In this document: piece after piece, positions 45,547 through 56,551 of the stretch
Position numbering within the stretch: the stretch's first letter is position 1
Layout: each line of letters starts with the position of its first letter
Origin: Leptidea sinapis
Taxonomy: Eukaryota > Arthropoda > Insecta > Lepidoptera > Pieridae
Assembly (NCBI RefSeq): GCF_905404315.1
Contig: NC_066265.1
Location: forward strand, 10,959,501 to 11,023,500
Length of the DNA stretch: 64,000 nt
Reading direction: 5' to 3'
Notes under the pieces: model-generated
The model's database searches: none
The model's input: the letters and a program-made list of their open reading frames with translations, nothing else
What the model was told of the DNA's origin: nothing
Program-made: the position numbers and the translations under genes

Positions 45547-46284
45547 GTCAATAAAAGTTCGTAGTTATTGTTTCATTTTTCTTTTGTTTTCCTTGTTTGT
45601 TATGTAAGTAGCTTATTTTTTTATTATATTATAATTAATAGATAAACCAATGATAATATTTATTAACTATAAAATACTGCATAATTTCGTAATAAATACT
45701 TATAATAATCACCTCATTCGGAATTATATACATGAAATTATTTGTCTTACACAAAAAACTAATAAACGTAGATAAATAGATTTTTAAACGAAACGAATGA
45801 ATATTTTACAGAACTTAAGAAAATCTACTGAATATGCCAATAAGAGAAAAAATCTCGAAGAGGTTTGCAGACGTGAAAGTAGTATCTCGTTTTTCTAACC
45901 TACTATAGGTAAAAATACTTAACTAAAGCAATCTTTAAAGAACTTATCGGAATTTACGCAGAAATAATGATTTTCGTCAGAAAAGTGGCTATGTTCACTA
46001 TATAATATTATCAATGCATCGCTGTAAAGGTACTTACTGCGATTTCAAGCTGGGGCAGTAATTTTTCTAAACGGATCAACATATTGAAGGCGACCAGCGG
46101 TGCTATTCACGTAATTTCAAAATCGTTTTACCTTAAGTTCCTATCCGATCTAAGGTTTTATTTTTGCTTTAGATTCGTATTCTTCTTTAATTTCTCTAAA
46201 ACGTTAATTAAATCGCAGGCGCGCGTTAATCTCGCACGAAGTTACCAATATTGTTCTACCAAATTTTAATTTTTCTAGTACTAT
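45547..46284. other. AT-rich intergenic DNA, no feature seen
   Basis: No exon or recognised repeat. Confidence 0.4.
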
Positions 46285-46580
46285 ACCACTGGGAGCCTCC
46301 TTTGCACGGGATGCCGGCTAGATTATGGATACCACAACGGCCGCGGCGCCTATTTCTGCCGTGAAGCAGTTATGTGTAAACATTATAGCTAGTGAAATTA
46401 CTGGGCAAATGAGACTTAGCATCTTATGTCTCACACACAGCTGACGAGCGCAACTGTGGTGCCACTCAGAATCTTTGGGTTTTACAAAAATTCTGAGCGG
46501 CATTGCAATGGGCGTGGCGGATCAATTACCATCAGCTGAACGTCCTGCTCGTCTCGTCCCTTATTTTCATTAAAAAAAAA
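46285..46580 (+). repeat. SINE-like repeat family A, copy 9
   Basis: Head ACCACTGGGAGCCTCC, a small insertion around CGGCCGCGGCGCC, a deletion in the GTGTTTCGG region, and a normal 3' end with an A tail. Confidence 0.8.
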
Positions 46581-47427
46581 CTATTTTAAGGATTATCTTT
46601 GCTCTATTATAGTATGATGCTTTTTAAGCAGAAACTATACTACCGTAATACACGAACCCTGTGTGAAGGTGAGATAACTATCCTTATATAAAAATGATGA
46701 AGGTATGAGAAAGAGATGGATTAGATGAAGACCACGAAACCATTTTGAAACAATTTAGTCTCAATTAGTCTCCTGTCAAATTGGACGGCGTTTTTATTAG
46801 TGTTTATATCGCTATTATTCTGTGTTTTAACGGATATTAATTAAATAATATGATGGTGTCGTGTTCTTTATTAGATTGTGTTTTCTAATATAGCAACAAT
46901 CCAACTAAAGAAATAATTCACAGGTAATTACTGATTCTTCAATACTGCTTTCTAAACACTCTATTTTACTAAGATTATAATCATTTAAAAATATGTCTTA
47001 GATAATAAAATATTATTTACGTGAATATGACGCCGTTTATCAATATTTGTCATAGGGATTGACTAAAAGCAAAATACTACACACTTCACTAACTCACTAA
47101 TACAACTTTAAACTATCACACATGAACATTTTAAATCGAGTCTCGCCGTAATGAGGAGAGATTTCGTCTATTACGCTAGTACGTATACTAAGTTTATGAT
47201 TCAAAATTTTACAGAATAAGCATGTCCCAACTATTGACGCTAGATCTTGTTACGAGAATACGCATCATACGATTTCCCTAAATCGGAACTTAACTTGATC
47301 ACAGTGGGAACTGAACCGTAAATTTGTGTTAGAAGAATTACTTTTTGAGATAAGGACGCTTCGACCATATTTTTTTTTGTTACGAGATAGGGCTACAGGC
47401 GCCAGTATATTCTTGGTCTACTACAGG
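46581..47427. other. AT-rich intergenic DNA, no feature seen
   Basis: No exon or recognised repeat. Confidence 0.4.
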
Positions 47428-47890
47428 TACAGTGAAATCCGCTTAAGACGATCTCACAGGGATCCAACCAACAACGCGTCCTAAGCGAGAAAGTGAAGCG
47501 GGTTAGGGAAATAAAACGTAGGTTCTATATAATATTATGTAATAATATCGTATATGTTGGTATTAATATTTATTAATTAAATTAAATACATAGTGTTATT
47601 TTAATTAAGTCATTTAAAGTAATCACTTATTTTGACAGAAATATTTTGATGCATTATTTATTACAAGATTTTCAACATAATTTAACTTTTGCAGTGCATC
47701 TCTGCTTTGATGGGAAGAAGCTGCAAGGCATCTTAAATCATTAACAGCCGATAATCCCTAGTTGATTCATTGGTTGAGTTCATCTTTATCATTCTCATTT
47801 AGGGCTCCTTATTGTGTGCATTTCGTAACATTTTCATCAATGGAAGAATATCCAGGAAAACCCTGCAGTATCAGGGGTTCTTGTTCTTCT
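47428..47890 (-). mobile_element. pogo/Tigger-like DNA transposon remnant
   Basis: The left end TACAGTGAAATCCGCTTAAGACGA has the shape of a pogo-type inverted terminal repeat (TA then CAGT). Toward 47890 the reverse strand carries degraded coding sequence (LQGFPGYSSIDENVTKC, NENDKDELNQ, SAVNDLRCLAAS). This resembles the acidic C-terminal region of pogo/Tigger transposases. The catalytic domain is not visible. A weak call for the coding part. Confidence 0.45.
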
Positions 47891-48690
47891 GTTGTTGGTG
47901 TATTAAACGGAATGACGAATCGTATTAAGCGTTAAGAAATGTATAAAAATATGTCTGAAGTTGCAGGGACTGACGTAAAATGGCGTATTATGTGAGATAT
48001 CGTGTTAAGTGTGACCGTTTTAAGCTGTTTCTACTAGATAGTTTTAACTGGATGAATAAAATATTATATGAATTGTATTTATCGAGCATAATTTTCTGAA
48101 ACACCCCTATCTTAAGTCCAGTAAAGTCTCTATTATTCACTTTAGAACATAACAAATTGTGAAGAGATGATGTTTTTCGGGCAGGCAAAATTTTTTCCCA
48201 AGCTAGTAAAGTTTTATCATGGTTGTATATTGCCAGTATAAGCATAGAAGGCAAAAATATTATATCAATAATTTTAACTGTTCGTCGCTCAACCACCCGT
48301 AGGCGATATCTGACACATGATTGATGGAGCTCCTTATTCATTCTACTATCCTGGTACTTTGAATTTATAGATACTTATTATTTTATTTTCAGAAATTTTC
48401 AAGAAGCTTAAGTTAAAAAATGTTTTATGCTTTATAATTAACTCAAAAATTTATGCATGAAGATATGTAATACACTCGGAAAAATTAAGTTATATTTAAG
48501 CTATATTAAAACTTTTAGATGGTTTTTTTTCTTGTTAGGGAATAAGAATACGTCACACGATACCAGATTTGGACTGCAGTCAGATTTTCAAGATGAATTT
48601 TATCACAACTACGATGTTAGTGTTAATTTATTATGGGAAAACTGAAATAAATATGTATGAGTAAATGAGCGATTAAGGTTTCATTATAAA
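47891..48690. other. AT-rich intergenic DNA with a small shared fragment
   Basis: 48300-48360 (ATCTGACACATGATTGATGG, AGCTCCTTA) resembles 33565-33620. No gene is supported. Confidence 0.4.
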
Positions 48691-48906
48691 GAAGCTGACC
48701 CGACAGACGTTGTTCTGTCAATAAACGGTTCGCGAGATATGGTAAATGCGTGAGTGCGTGGGTGGGATCGTGACACGACAAACTATATATATAAACCTTC
48801 CTTGAGCTTCAACGAATCTATTACAAAACATTTCATTGAGATCGGTCGAATAGTTTAGGAGTTATTAGGGAACATACAAACATACATTCTCTTTTATATA
48901 TATAGA
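48691..48906 (-). mobile_element. Helitron-like element (family H4), 216 bp
   Basis: The reverse strand begins TCTATATATATAAAAGAGAA and ends AACGTCTGTCGGGTCAGC. The terminal CTAG is altered to CTTC. The interior has CTATTCGACCGATCTCAATG. The 3' end is shared with families H2 and H3. Confidence 0.65.
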
Positions 48907-49060
48907 TTATTAGTCAATTCTGCTGTCGCCATGTTTACGTAACAATAACAAATAATTTTAAATTTACAACTTCTTCAGTTGAGCATTCCCAAAAGGTTGA
49001 GAACTTCATAAAATCATCAAAATTTTCATAAATGAACAATGAATTATTAAGTTAATTATT

Positions 49061-49206
49061 CTTAACACCTTATGTCACAAGGAGACAAGCGTAATTGTAG
49101 TGCCGCTCAGAATTTTTGGGTTTTTCAAGAATCCTGAACACTGCATTGTGATGCACACGGCATATCAATTACCATCAGCTGAACGTCCTGCTCGTCTCTT
49201 CTCTTA
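49061..49206 (+). repeat. SINE-like repeat family A, copy 10 (3' half)
   Basis: Starts at CTTAACACCTTATGTCACAA and runs to CTGCTCGTCTCTTCTCTTA. 5'-truncated as expected for a retroposon. Confidence 0.75.
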
Positions 49207-49727
49207 CTGTCGTAGTTTTTGCGTAAATGTTACTATTTTATAATTAGTTATTTAACCCAACGTTTAGTGACCAAATGACCTGTCTGTAAATAAAATATTT
49301 GTATTATATAAGTAAATAGAGTTAGTACCTATTTGTAAGCGTAAACCGTTGATAACACGAAATATAAAACGCTCTCCGGAGATATTTAGATTACTTTATT
49401 TCACAAATATAGTGTATTTACTCGTAACCTCGTTCCCCAAATTAATTTTGATTTTATTAAATTATTTTTTTCAGAGAGGTTCCAATAATTCGCACAATAT
49501 TTTTTTATATTTGTTTTGGTTACTGTATAATTACAAGTTCAATTCTATTAATTACACACTCCTCATCCTCATTATATTTATGGTATTTACAATTTTTGAA
49601 TTATTATAAAACAAAAAAAAAATATTTTGTAAAACTATAGTAGGACTAAATCTATTCAGCAGTTTTAACGTTTTCTCCCGACATACATACAGGCATACAG
49701 GCAAACGAAAAAAAAAATATAAAGTAC

Positions 49728-50167
49728 TTTTAAGCTATTGCATAGCTTCTATCGCGGGCCTTGAGCGTGGAGACCGAATCCAGAAATTCCGTAACGAAAA
49801 TAACCTAACACTTACTTACTAGATCTATATAGATATTTCTATGTCTTTTTGTGCAGAAGGTCTCAGGTTCGAACCTGGGGTACGTCTTGATTTTGTTTTA
49901 TTTCATTATCTTTTTTATCACGTTTTTTAATTTTTATTATTATGACAAGCATTTTTATTTAATTTCACCTGTCCCGTTGTCTGTCTGTAATCAAATCTTG
50001 CAAGTTAAATTTTACTCGCTTCCCGTTTGCTTCTTTTTAAATTAATTTTATCAAAACAAAAATACTGCATAACTAAAATAAATAAATAATTATAATTGCA
50101 TAAATTGATAAAAAATGCTATGCAATAGCTTTACCGCGGCAGTCCCCGAGTGCCACACGTCTTTTTT
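49728..50167 (+). mobile_element. Repeat with AAGCTATTGCATAGC inverted ends and a tRNA-like remnant (family M), copy 2
   Basis: Aligns end to end with 12995-13468. Inverted ends AAGCTATTGCATAGCTT and GCTATGCAATAGCTT are intact. The B box GGTTCGAACC is kept, but the A-box half present in copy 1 is deleted. Confidence 0.75.
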
Positions 50168-50464
50168 GGGATTTGTTATTGTTGAAGAACACAGAGCAAG
50201 AATCACATTAAAAAATATTATTTTTAAATAATATATTCTTATATCTATTATCTACTGATAACACTATTATGGCTGAGTGTAAAAAAAATACGAAAGAAGC
50301 CGAAATTGAATGAAAAAGAAGGCCTATATTGTAATGTAATCTGAAAAATGGGATGGGATCGTGTGTGCTTATGATATTATGTCATGCTCAATAACCGTTG
50401 TGACACAGTTGAGTCAAGTGTCAAATTGACAACTCATTTGCTTCCTACAAAGTACACATAATGT

Positions 50465-50902
50465 GGGGCTGCATTTAGTGCTCCACCGATAGTCGGCACT
50501 GACGTCGGTCGAGCGTAGCTATAATAATGAAAAGATATGAACGCATTCAGTCCAGCGCTGATGAATTCCTACGCGCGTATAGTTACGTTGCGCTACTGAG
50601 GTTCATCGGTCCGCTGACGCGCTATGACGATAAATTAATGCGTTCAGTGCGACGCTGACCGAGCGACTGACCCTACGCGCGTGTGTAAAATTGCAATCAA
50701 AAATCGTAAACAAAATTCGTGGTCACGCAATTTCGCATATATTGTATAAATTTCATTTTCGTTTGGAATTGTACACACGTAATCAAGTTTGCTCTCAGCT
50801 GAGCACTAAACGCAAACAAAAACACGCATGGTCAGCGCACACGGGTACGCGCTAAGCTCGACCGACATCAGCGCTGACCGTCGGTCGAGTACAATGCACC
50901 CT
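50465..50902. mobile_element. MITE with about 45-bp imperfect inverted ends
   Basis: The left end GGGGCTGCATTTAGTGCTCC runs into CTGACGTCGGTCGAGCGTAGC. The right end (reverse complement) is CAGGGTGCATTGTACTCGACC running into CTGATGTCGGTCGAGCTTAGC. The CAGGG start suggests a hAT-type MITE, but no 8-bp duplication is seen. The interior has further GCGC-rich inverted words. No coding. Confidence 0.65.
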
Positions 50903-50929
50903 GAACGTAGACGAAGTAACAATTGAAAT

Positions 50930-51060
50930 TCGGTATTCCTTATGGATAATAGAAATGCAATCGTTGTTCGTTTTCCATTTTACGGCGACATCTGAAGACA
51001 AATCGTTCAAAACTTAATATAAAATGAGATGTTGATTTCTCAACATGTGATTCAAGTTCT
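50930..51060 (+). repeat. Dispersed repeat fragment shared with 60755-60930
   Basis: GAAGTAACAATTGAAA, AATGCAATCGTTGTTCG and CTGAAGACAAATCG appear in the same order at 60755-60930. Type unknown. Confidence 0.5.
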
Positions 51061-51509
51061 ACTAAACTCACTCTGTTTATTGGTAGGTCTTTTCATTCTA
51101 CATATAAAATACATAAGCTACAAGTGTAGGTTTTTAAAATCAAATAGCGCTATTACACTATAAATTTTCGTAAACGATGGACATGTTTTTTTAATAATGA
51201 GACAAAGGTCTTTTTATTAGAACGGCTTGCGTCCTCAGCAATCCCTAGAGATATAAATATGTAGCCGTCGTTTTGACCTCGTTTCAGTATGGACTCCGCA
51301 TGTCGAATCGAATTGCCGCCGGGAAAAGTATTTTCTTAAGTAGTTTTAACAAAAATATTACCTATTTGCATTTCAGGATAAAAAGGAATTACAACTAAAT
51401 GGTTAACTAATTACCTGAATTCAAAGTATAGCCTCATGATGAGGCAAGCACAGGCTATAAAATAACATATTTAAATATTTCATATAATTTTTGACCTACA
51501 CATTAAATA

Positions 51510-52237
51510 CTACGTATTATAAAACAAAGTCCACCGCCGTGACTGTCTGTCTGTCTGTTCGCGATAAATTCAAAAACTACTGCACCGATATTCGTGCTGT
51601 TGTCACTAATGGATAGCATGATTTGCGAGGTAGGTTTTGGCATATTAATTTGTTTAGTGTTTGTATATATTTTGTATACATTAACGATAATTGTTGGAGG
51701 TGTTGGAATAAAATAAGCCGTCTGGGAGCTTTTAACGAAAACGCTGTCTAAACCTATTGAGACATAATCATATAATTTAGTGTGGAATTGTGTGTCCGGA
51801 AAAGTCCGCGATGGCATATCTCTTAAGGATAACACACTATTTCCATTTTAATACTTTAAAAATTAGCAATTACATACAAATACATTACAAAATGTTGATT
51901 TTCTTTAGCAAGTATGTACATAAATCAATATTCATGATTGGAGCCTCCTTTTAAGCACAAATAGCGCCTGTGTTAGAAGACTCCGCTCTTCCATAGCTTA
52001 TTAATCTTGTATAATTATGTCTATAATTAAATGTTTGTGTTACTGTTAAATTATCACATATATAGCGGTAATGTAAAAGCTGTTTATACGAATACGATAT
52101 TAATCCTTATCAGTTTATTAGTACATATTACAAAATCATTAATTTCCGATGGCTTTAGACAACCTACATTATTCCGAATACTTAGGTACATCATTTTTTT
52201 TTTCTATTGGCAGAACAGCGTCTGTCGGGTCAGCTAG
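51510..52237 (+). mobile_element. Helitron-like element (family H2), copy 2
   Basis: Starts around TACGTATTATAAAACAAAGTC and ends CGTCTGTCGGGTCAGCTAG followed by T, a good Helitron 3' end. The interior matches 26455-26850. No Rep/helicase ORF, so non-autonomous. Confidence 0.7.
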
Positions 52238-53130
52238 TAAAATATAATTTAAATGGCAAACGTTGTCCGTTATACAGCCAAGGACGTGCCAAAAGTCGTT
52301 TGCCAATTCCCGCTCTTTTATTATGACGTAATACAGTTAGTAACGCGTGGATATGACATTATACGATAATAATATGAAAAACATACACTATTCAATATTC
52401 TTAATCAGAAATTATTGAAAGTACACTTGTATGACCAGGTCATAAGGCCTTGAGAATATTTTGCAGTGAAATCGGCACGAGTGCAGTGTCGATATTTTCT
52501 TTAAACGCAAACTTCTATATACTTCAACAAACTTTAAGAGCATGAAGCGGTCCGTTTGATTAGCAAATCGGCCTAGCGAAACTCTAAGATAAAAGCGATT
52601 CACTCGATTGTATGAAACGTGCAGTCATTGATAGATTGACAGAAGACGGTTATAATCTTGTAAAAAACGGAGATATCCGAAATCCACTACGTCTTAAACA
52701 ACTTTTCGCTTTCAAACTTAGACGGTTTATAATATATAATCGCGATACTGCACGTTTGTGAAATCACTGCACGTTTCATACCAAACTAAATTTCAATTTT
52801 TACTCAGGCATTGCCGCCTTTTATTATGTAGTATTTACATTCTCGTTGTAGCAAATATAGACTATGTCTGTCCCTTGCGTGAAAATTGAGACGTATATGA
52901 AGTAACAGCTAGTGGATAGTAGTACCACTAAAAATAAAATAAAAAATCAAAACCCCTTAGATAAATGCTACAGTAAAAAGAACATTTCATTTCAACTCCT
53001 GATTTATTTATTCTACTAGTAAACTAAGGTCATCACCTTAAACTCGTTCAAAATTTTGCGCTCGCGTCAATTGCGTGATTTTTGATGTTATCGTGTTAGT
53101 TAGTTATAGTGTGCTAGTTTTTGTGCGTCG

Positions 53131-54718
53131 TGTTCTAGAATCAATTCAAATATTTTTATTCAAAATAGGATTTAAGATCACTTTTTTGAAGACTTCCTAA
53201 GACCTGAGAAGAATGGGCGCAAGAAACTCAGCGGACTTTTTTTTAATATAAAAATATGGATTACAATATGATATCGTACAATAAACATTTATAATTAAAG
53301 AGCCTGAGGGTGTTCGCTTTATTCCCAGTCCGTGGTGTCATTAAGAAAATCGTTTATGCTATAGTAACCTTTACCACACAAACGTTTTTTAACAATTCTT
53401 TTAAATTTCGTAACACATTTGTTTTGTACATTTTCTGACATCATTTTGTAGAAACATATACATCGCCCAACAAAAGACTTACTAACTCGACCCAACCGAG
53501 TAGTAGGCATAACAAGTTTATGTTTGTTCCTCGTGTTAACATTATGAGTGTCACAGTTTCTAGAAAATTCCTCAATGTACATATGAACATACAGAACATT
53601 ATTATAAATGTATTGAGAAGCAACAGTCAAAATGTTTATTTCTTTAAATTGTTCTCTCAATGATTCTTTAGGACCTAGGTTATTTATAACCTAGGTTACC
53701 GCTAGATTAACCGCGAATTATCGGGCGAAAAGCCCTCAAAGATGGTATTAATATTGGTCGCACTGCCCCATCACAATATACCATAGGACATAATACTATG
53801 AAAATAACTAAAGTATACTAGTCGCGCCGTATTTATGTCAGTTAACCGTCTAATTTTCTTAACCGCATATGCTGCAGAACTAAGCCTATTCGCCAATCCT
53901 TCAATATGAGGGCCCCATTGCAATTTGGAATCAAGAGTAATGCCAAGAAATACAGCAGATTCCACTGATTTTCCCACCTCTCCGTTTAATAAAATATTCG
54001 CATCTACATTTTTGACATTTGGCGCGGTAAACTTAATTTATTTGGTTTTATGACTACTTAACAATAAGTTATTGGCGCTAAACCAGTACACGATGTCAGA
54101 TAGAGCATTGTTTACTTCGTCACATAAAACTTGGCTTCGTTTCAGTTTGAATATAAGTAAAGTGTCATCCGCATACAACACCACCTTGTGTTTTTTTTCT
54201 ACATGGTAAGGTAGATCATTTATATAAATTAGGAAGAGGAAGGGTCCAAGAATAGACCCTTGTGGAACCCTATACCGAGAGGAGTCCCAGGAGATCTCCT
54301 GACATTCACATCGACCCTCTGAAACCTATTATTTAAATATGAGATCAGAAGATTGAGCGCAGATCCTCTTATACCATAGTGACATAGCTTCCTGACCAGC
54401 GTTGAATGTTGAACACAATCAAAAGACTTAAATAAATCACAGAATACCAAGTGCATTCTGTGATTCCTCCCAGGCCTCAAAAATATTCCTGATGAGTTCA
54501 ACACCTGCATCCGTAGTCGAGCGTCCCCTAGTAAAGCCAAATTGTTTTATGTGAAGTAACTTATAAGTGTTAAAGTGAGTAAGCATTTGGCTTAAAATAT
54601 TTTTTCAAAAATTTTACTTAGGGTCGGCAACACTGAAACAGGGCGATAGTTATTTGGGTCAGAAGTGAGTCCCGATTTGAATATTGCTGTAATTTTACTA
54701 TATTTCAGAAGGTAAATA
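53131..54718 (-). pseudogene. Jockey-type LINE reverse transcriptase, 5'-truncated and frameshifted
   Basis: Reading down from 54718: ITAIFKSGLTSDPNNYRPVS, then QLLT-F-like sequence, HLVFCDLFKSFDCVQHSTLV, a LIYINDLP block, VVLYADDTLLIFK (catalytic YADD at about 54165), FLGITLDSKLQWGPHIEGLA, HSIMSYGIL, FKEINILTVASQYIYNNVLY and a final NDTTDWE. The 3' UTR ends in AAAATATTTGAATTGATT near 53131. At least three frame breaks. The endonuclease half is missing. Confidence 0.88.
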
Positions 54719-54739
54719 GTATTTTAACATGCTCATGTG

Positions 54740-55110
54740 TCTAGGGCGTAACTATGCAGCAGCTCGTGGGGATTACGAACAAAGTCGAGAACTTCCGCTC
54801 GGTTTAAGGTTGCCATCTCGCAATGCATTCCAGCGTCTGAACATGGGACAGTGCACTACGGGTCCATCTAACACTAAGCGTCCACGCAACATAACGGGGC
54901 TCCACCACATTTTTCGGGCGCCGTTCAAGAGGATCTCCAAGAAGAGTCTCGGGGGATCGGGTGAGGTGGTGTCGCTTGGCAGCCGCGGTCTCGCCGCTTG
55001 ACTTTTACCTTTGATGACAAGTGAAAGAATACGTGATCCGAAAAATTTATGACACTGAGGTGGAAAATATATCGTTACAGTATTCGATACGATTAAGACT
55101 GACACGACGG
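54740..55110. other. GC-richer open stretch, unrecognised
   Basis: Both strands are open over about 90-110 codons, which is often a composition effect. The reverse strand has PDPPRLFLEILLNGARKMWW and RRWNALRDGNL. It abuts the broken 5' end of the jockey copy. It may be another retroelement piece. No family call. Confidence 0.25.
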
Positions 55111-55786
55111 TGTTCCAACGTCGTATCGTTCAGACGATGAGCAATTGGAAATTATAATGAATATAACTAAATGCTCAACATTTAATAATATAAAATTTTC
55201 GTTGTTTGTCACCCGCCCGCCGGCTGGCCGCACGCGGGGAAAAAAGAAAAATTGCCGCAGGCAGAGGTGTCCAACCTTTTATAATTGGGTACGTTGTTCT
55301 TCTTTCTTTTCATTTTTTTTAATGTGTTTGTTTTCCTGAAAATCGATATTTATATGTACTCACTACTTGATAGGAGTAGGTATACAATGTTTACGTGCGA
55401 GATATTGACATTTAAGGGCGCAAGACGAAGCCTGCCTATAGAAGAAAAAACCAAATTCTAAGAAAGAACGCGTTATTTATGCTATGCTCACGAAATGCTT
55501 ACAGTAAGTGTTGAACATTTCGCTTATATTTGTATATATATTTTCATAACTATCCAAATGTCGATTGCAGACTTCTAGCATATAGCCATCCAAATGACTA
55601 GACCCGGTGGGCGCGAGCGTTGTCATTCACAAAATTAGTTTTCACAAGGATATTAAAAGCAAATTATTTATGTACAAGTTATATAATTATTTTAGTGTGT
55701 CAGCCGTATTTGAGAACTTAGACGATGGTTATAAGGCTGAATATTGTGTACTAATTAATATTATGTCTAAATTTCACATTATTATT

Positions 55787-56458
55787 AACCGACTTCAAAA
55801 AAGGAGGAGGTTCCCAAATCGTCAGTATATTCTTTTCATAATTCTTTTTTTATTTGAAAGCTGGTGCTATCCGTGTGGTCCCATTGTAATTTGGTCCAGA
55901 TCTGACAATGGCATCTATGAGGAAACGATAAAAGTCTTAAATTTGCTATACATACGTATAGCAAAGTGGATGATAAATTTACGAATAACTCAATATCGCG
56001 CCAACTGATTCCGATGATTTTTTTATTGGAAAGGATATACTTCACAGATAGTTTGGTGAGAGTTTGGTTAGGTTCTGATTACGGAATCGATGACAAAGTA
56101 ACGGAACTCTTCAATTCTTAGGAGCACATTAACGATACTCGGCCGAATCTTTTTTGTTATCCGGATATTTAATTCATCTACCATAACATAGTTATGGTCA
56201 AGTAATTGTCGTAGTCGAATATGATGATCAATGGGACCCTCAACGACTGACAGTAAGGGTGCGATCTGTGGCAGAATTCTAACTGTCTGTAATCAAATTG
56301 CAAATCGCTTACATTCATTGCTGCATTGAAAAATTTAGTATATCTACACATATTTAGACAAATTGTTAGTTAGTGTACTTCAAATCCACTAAAAATCATA
56401 AAATAAAAAATTAACAAAAAAATATATATAAGTATATACATACAAGTATATATATAAG

Positions 56459-56519
<61 letters not shown>

Positions 56520-56551
56520 ATTGTTTTCGAATAGTGTTTTTGAAGTCGGTT
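55787..56551 (+). mobile_element. ACCGACTTC element (family P), full length
   Basis: 765 bp bounded by AACCGACTTCAAAAA at the left and TTTTTGAAGTCGGTT at the right, exact inverted ends. Contains the CATACGTATAGCAAA palindrome-like motif and, at about 56467-56517, a long (TA)n run. Short non-coding frames only. Copies or pieces at 38800-39259 and 37205-37257. Confidence 0.8.
56467..56517. repeat. (TA)n microsatellite
   Basis: About 25 uninterrupted TA units inside the family P element, preceded by interrupted TATACATA/AAGTATATA sequence. Confidence 0.95.

Noticed and set aside
49349..49609. 86-codon hydrophobic open frame
   Set aside because: Low-complexity AT-rich sequence (Leu/Ile/Phe/Asn); no conserved motif or splice signals. 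Likely chance.
54773..55105. 110-codon - strand open frame as a gene
   Set aside because: Both strands are open here, which fits a GC-biased non-coding stretch, and it abuts a truncated LINE.
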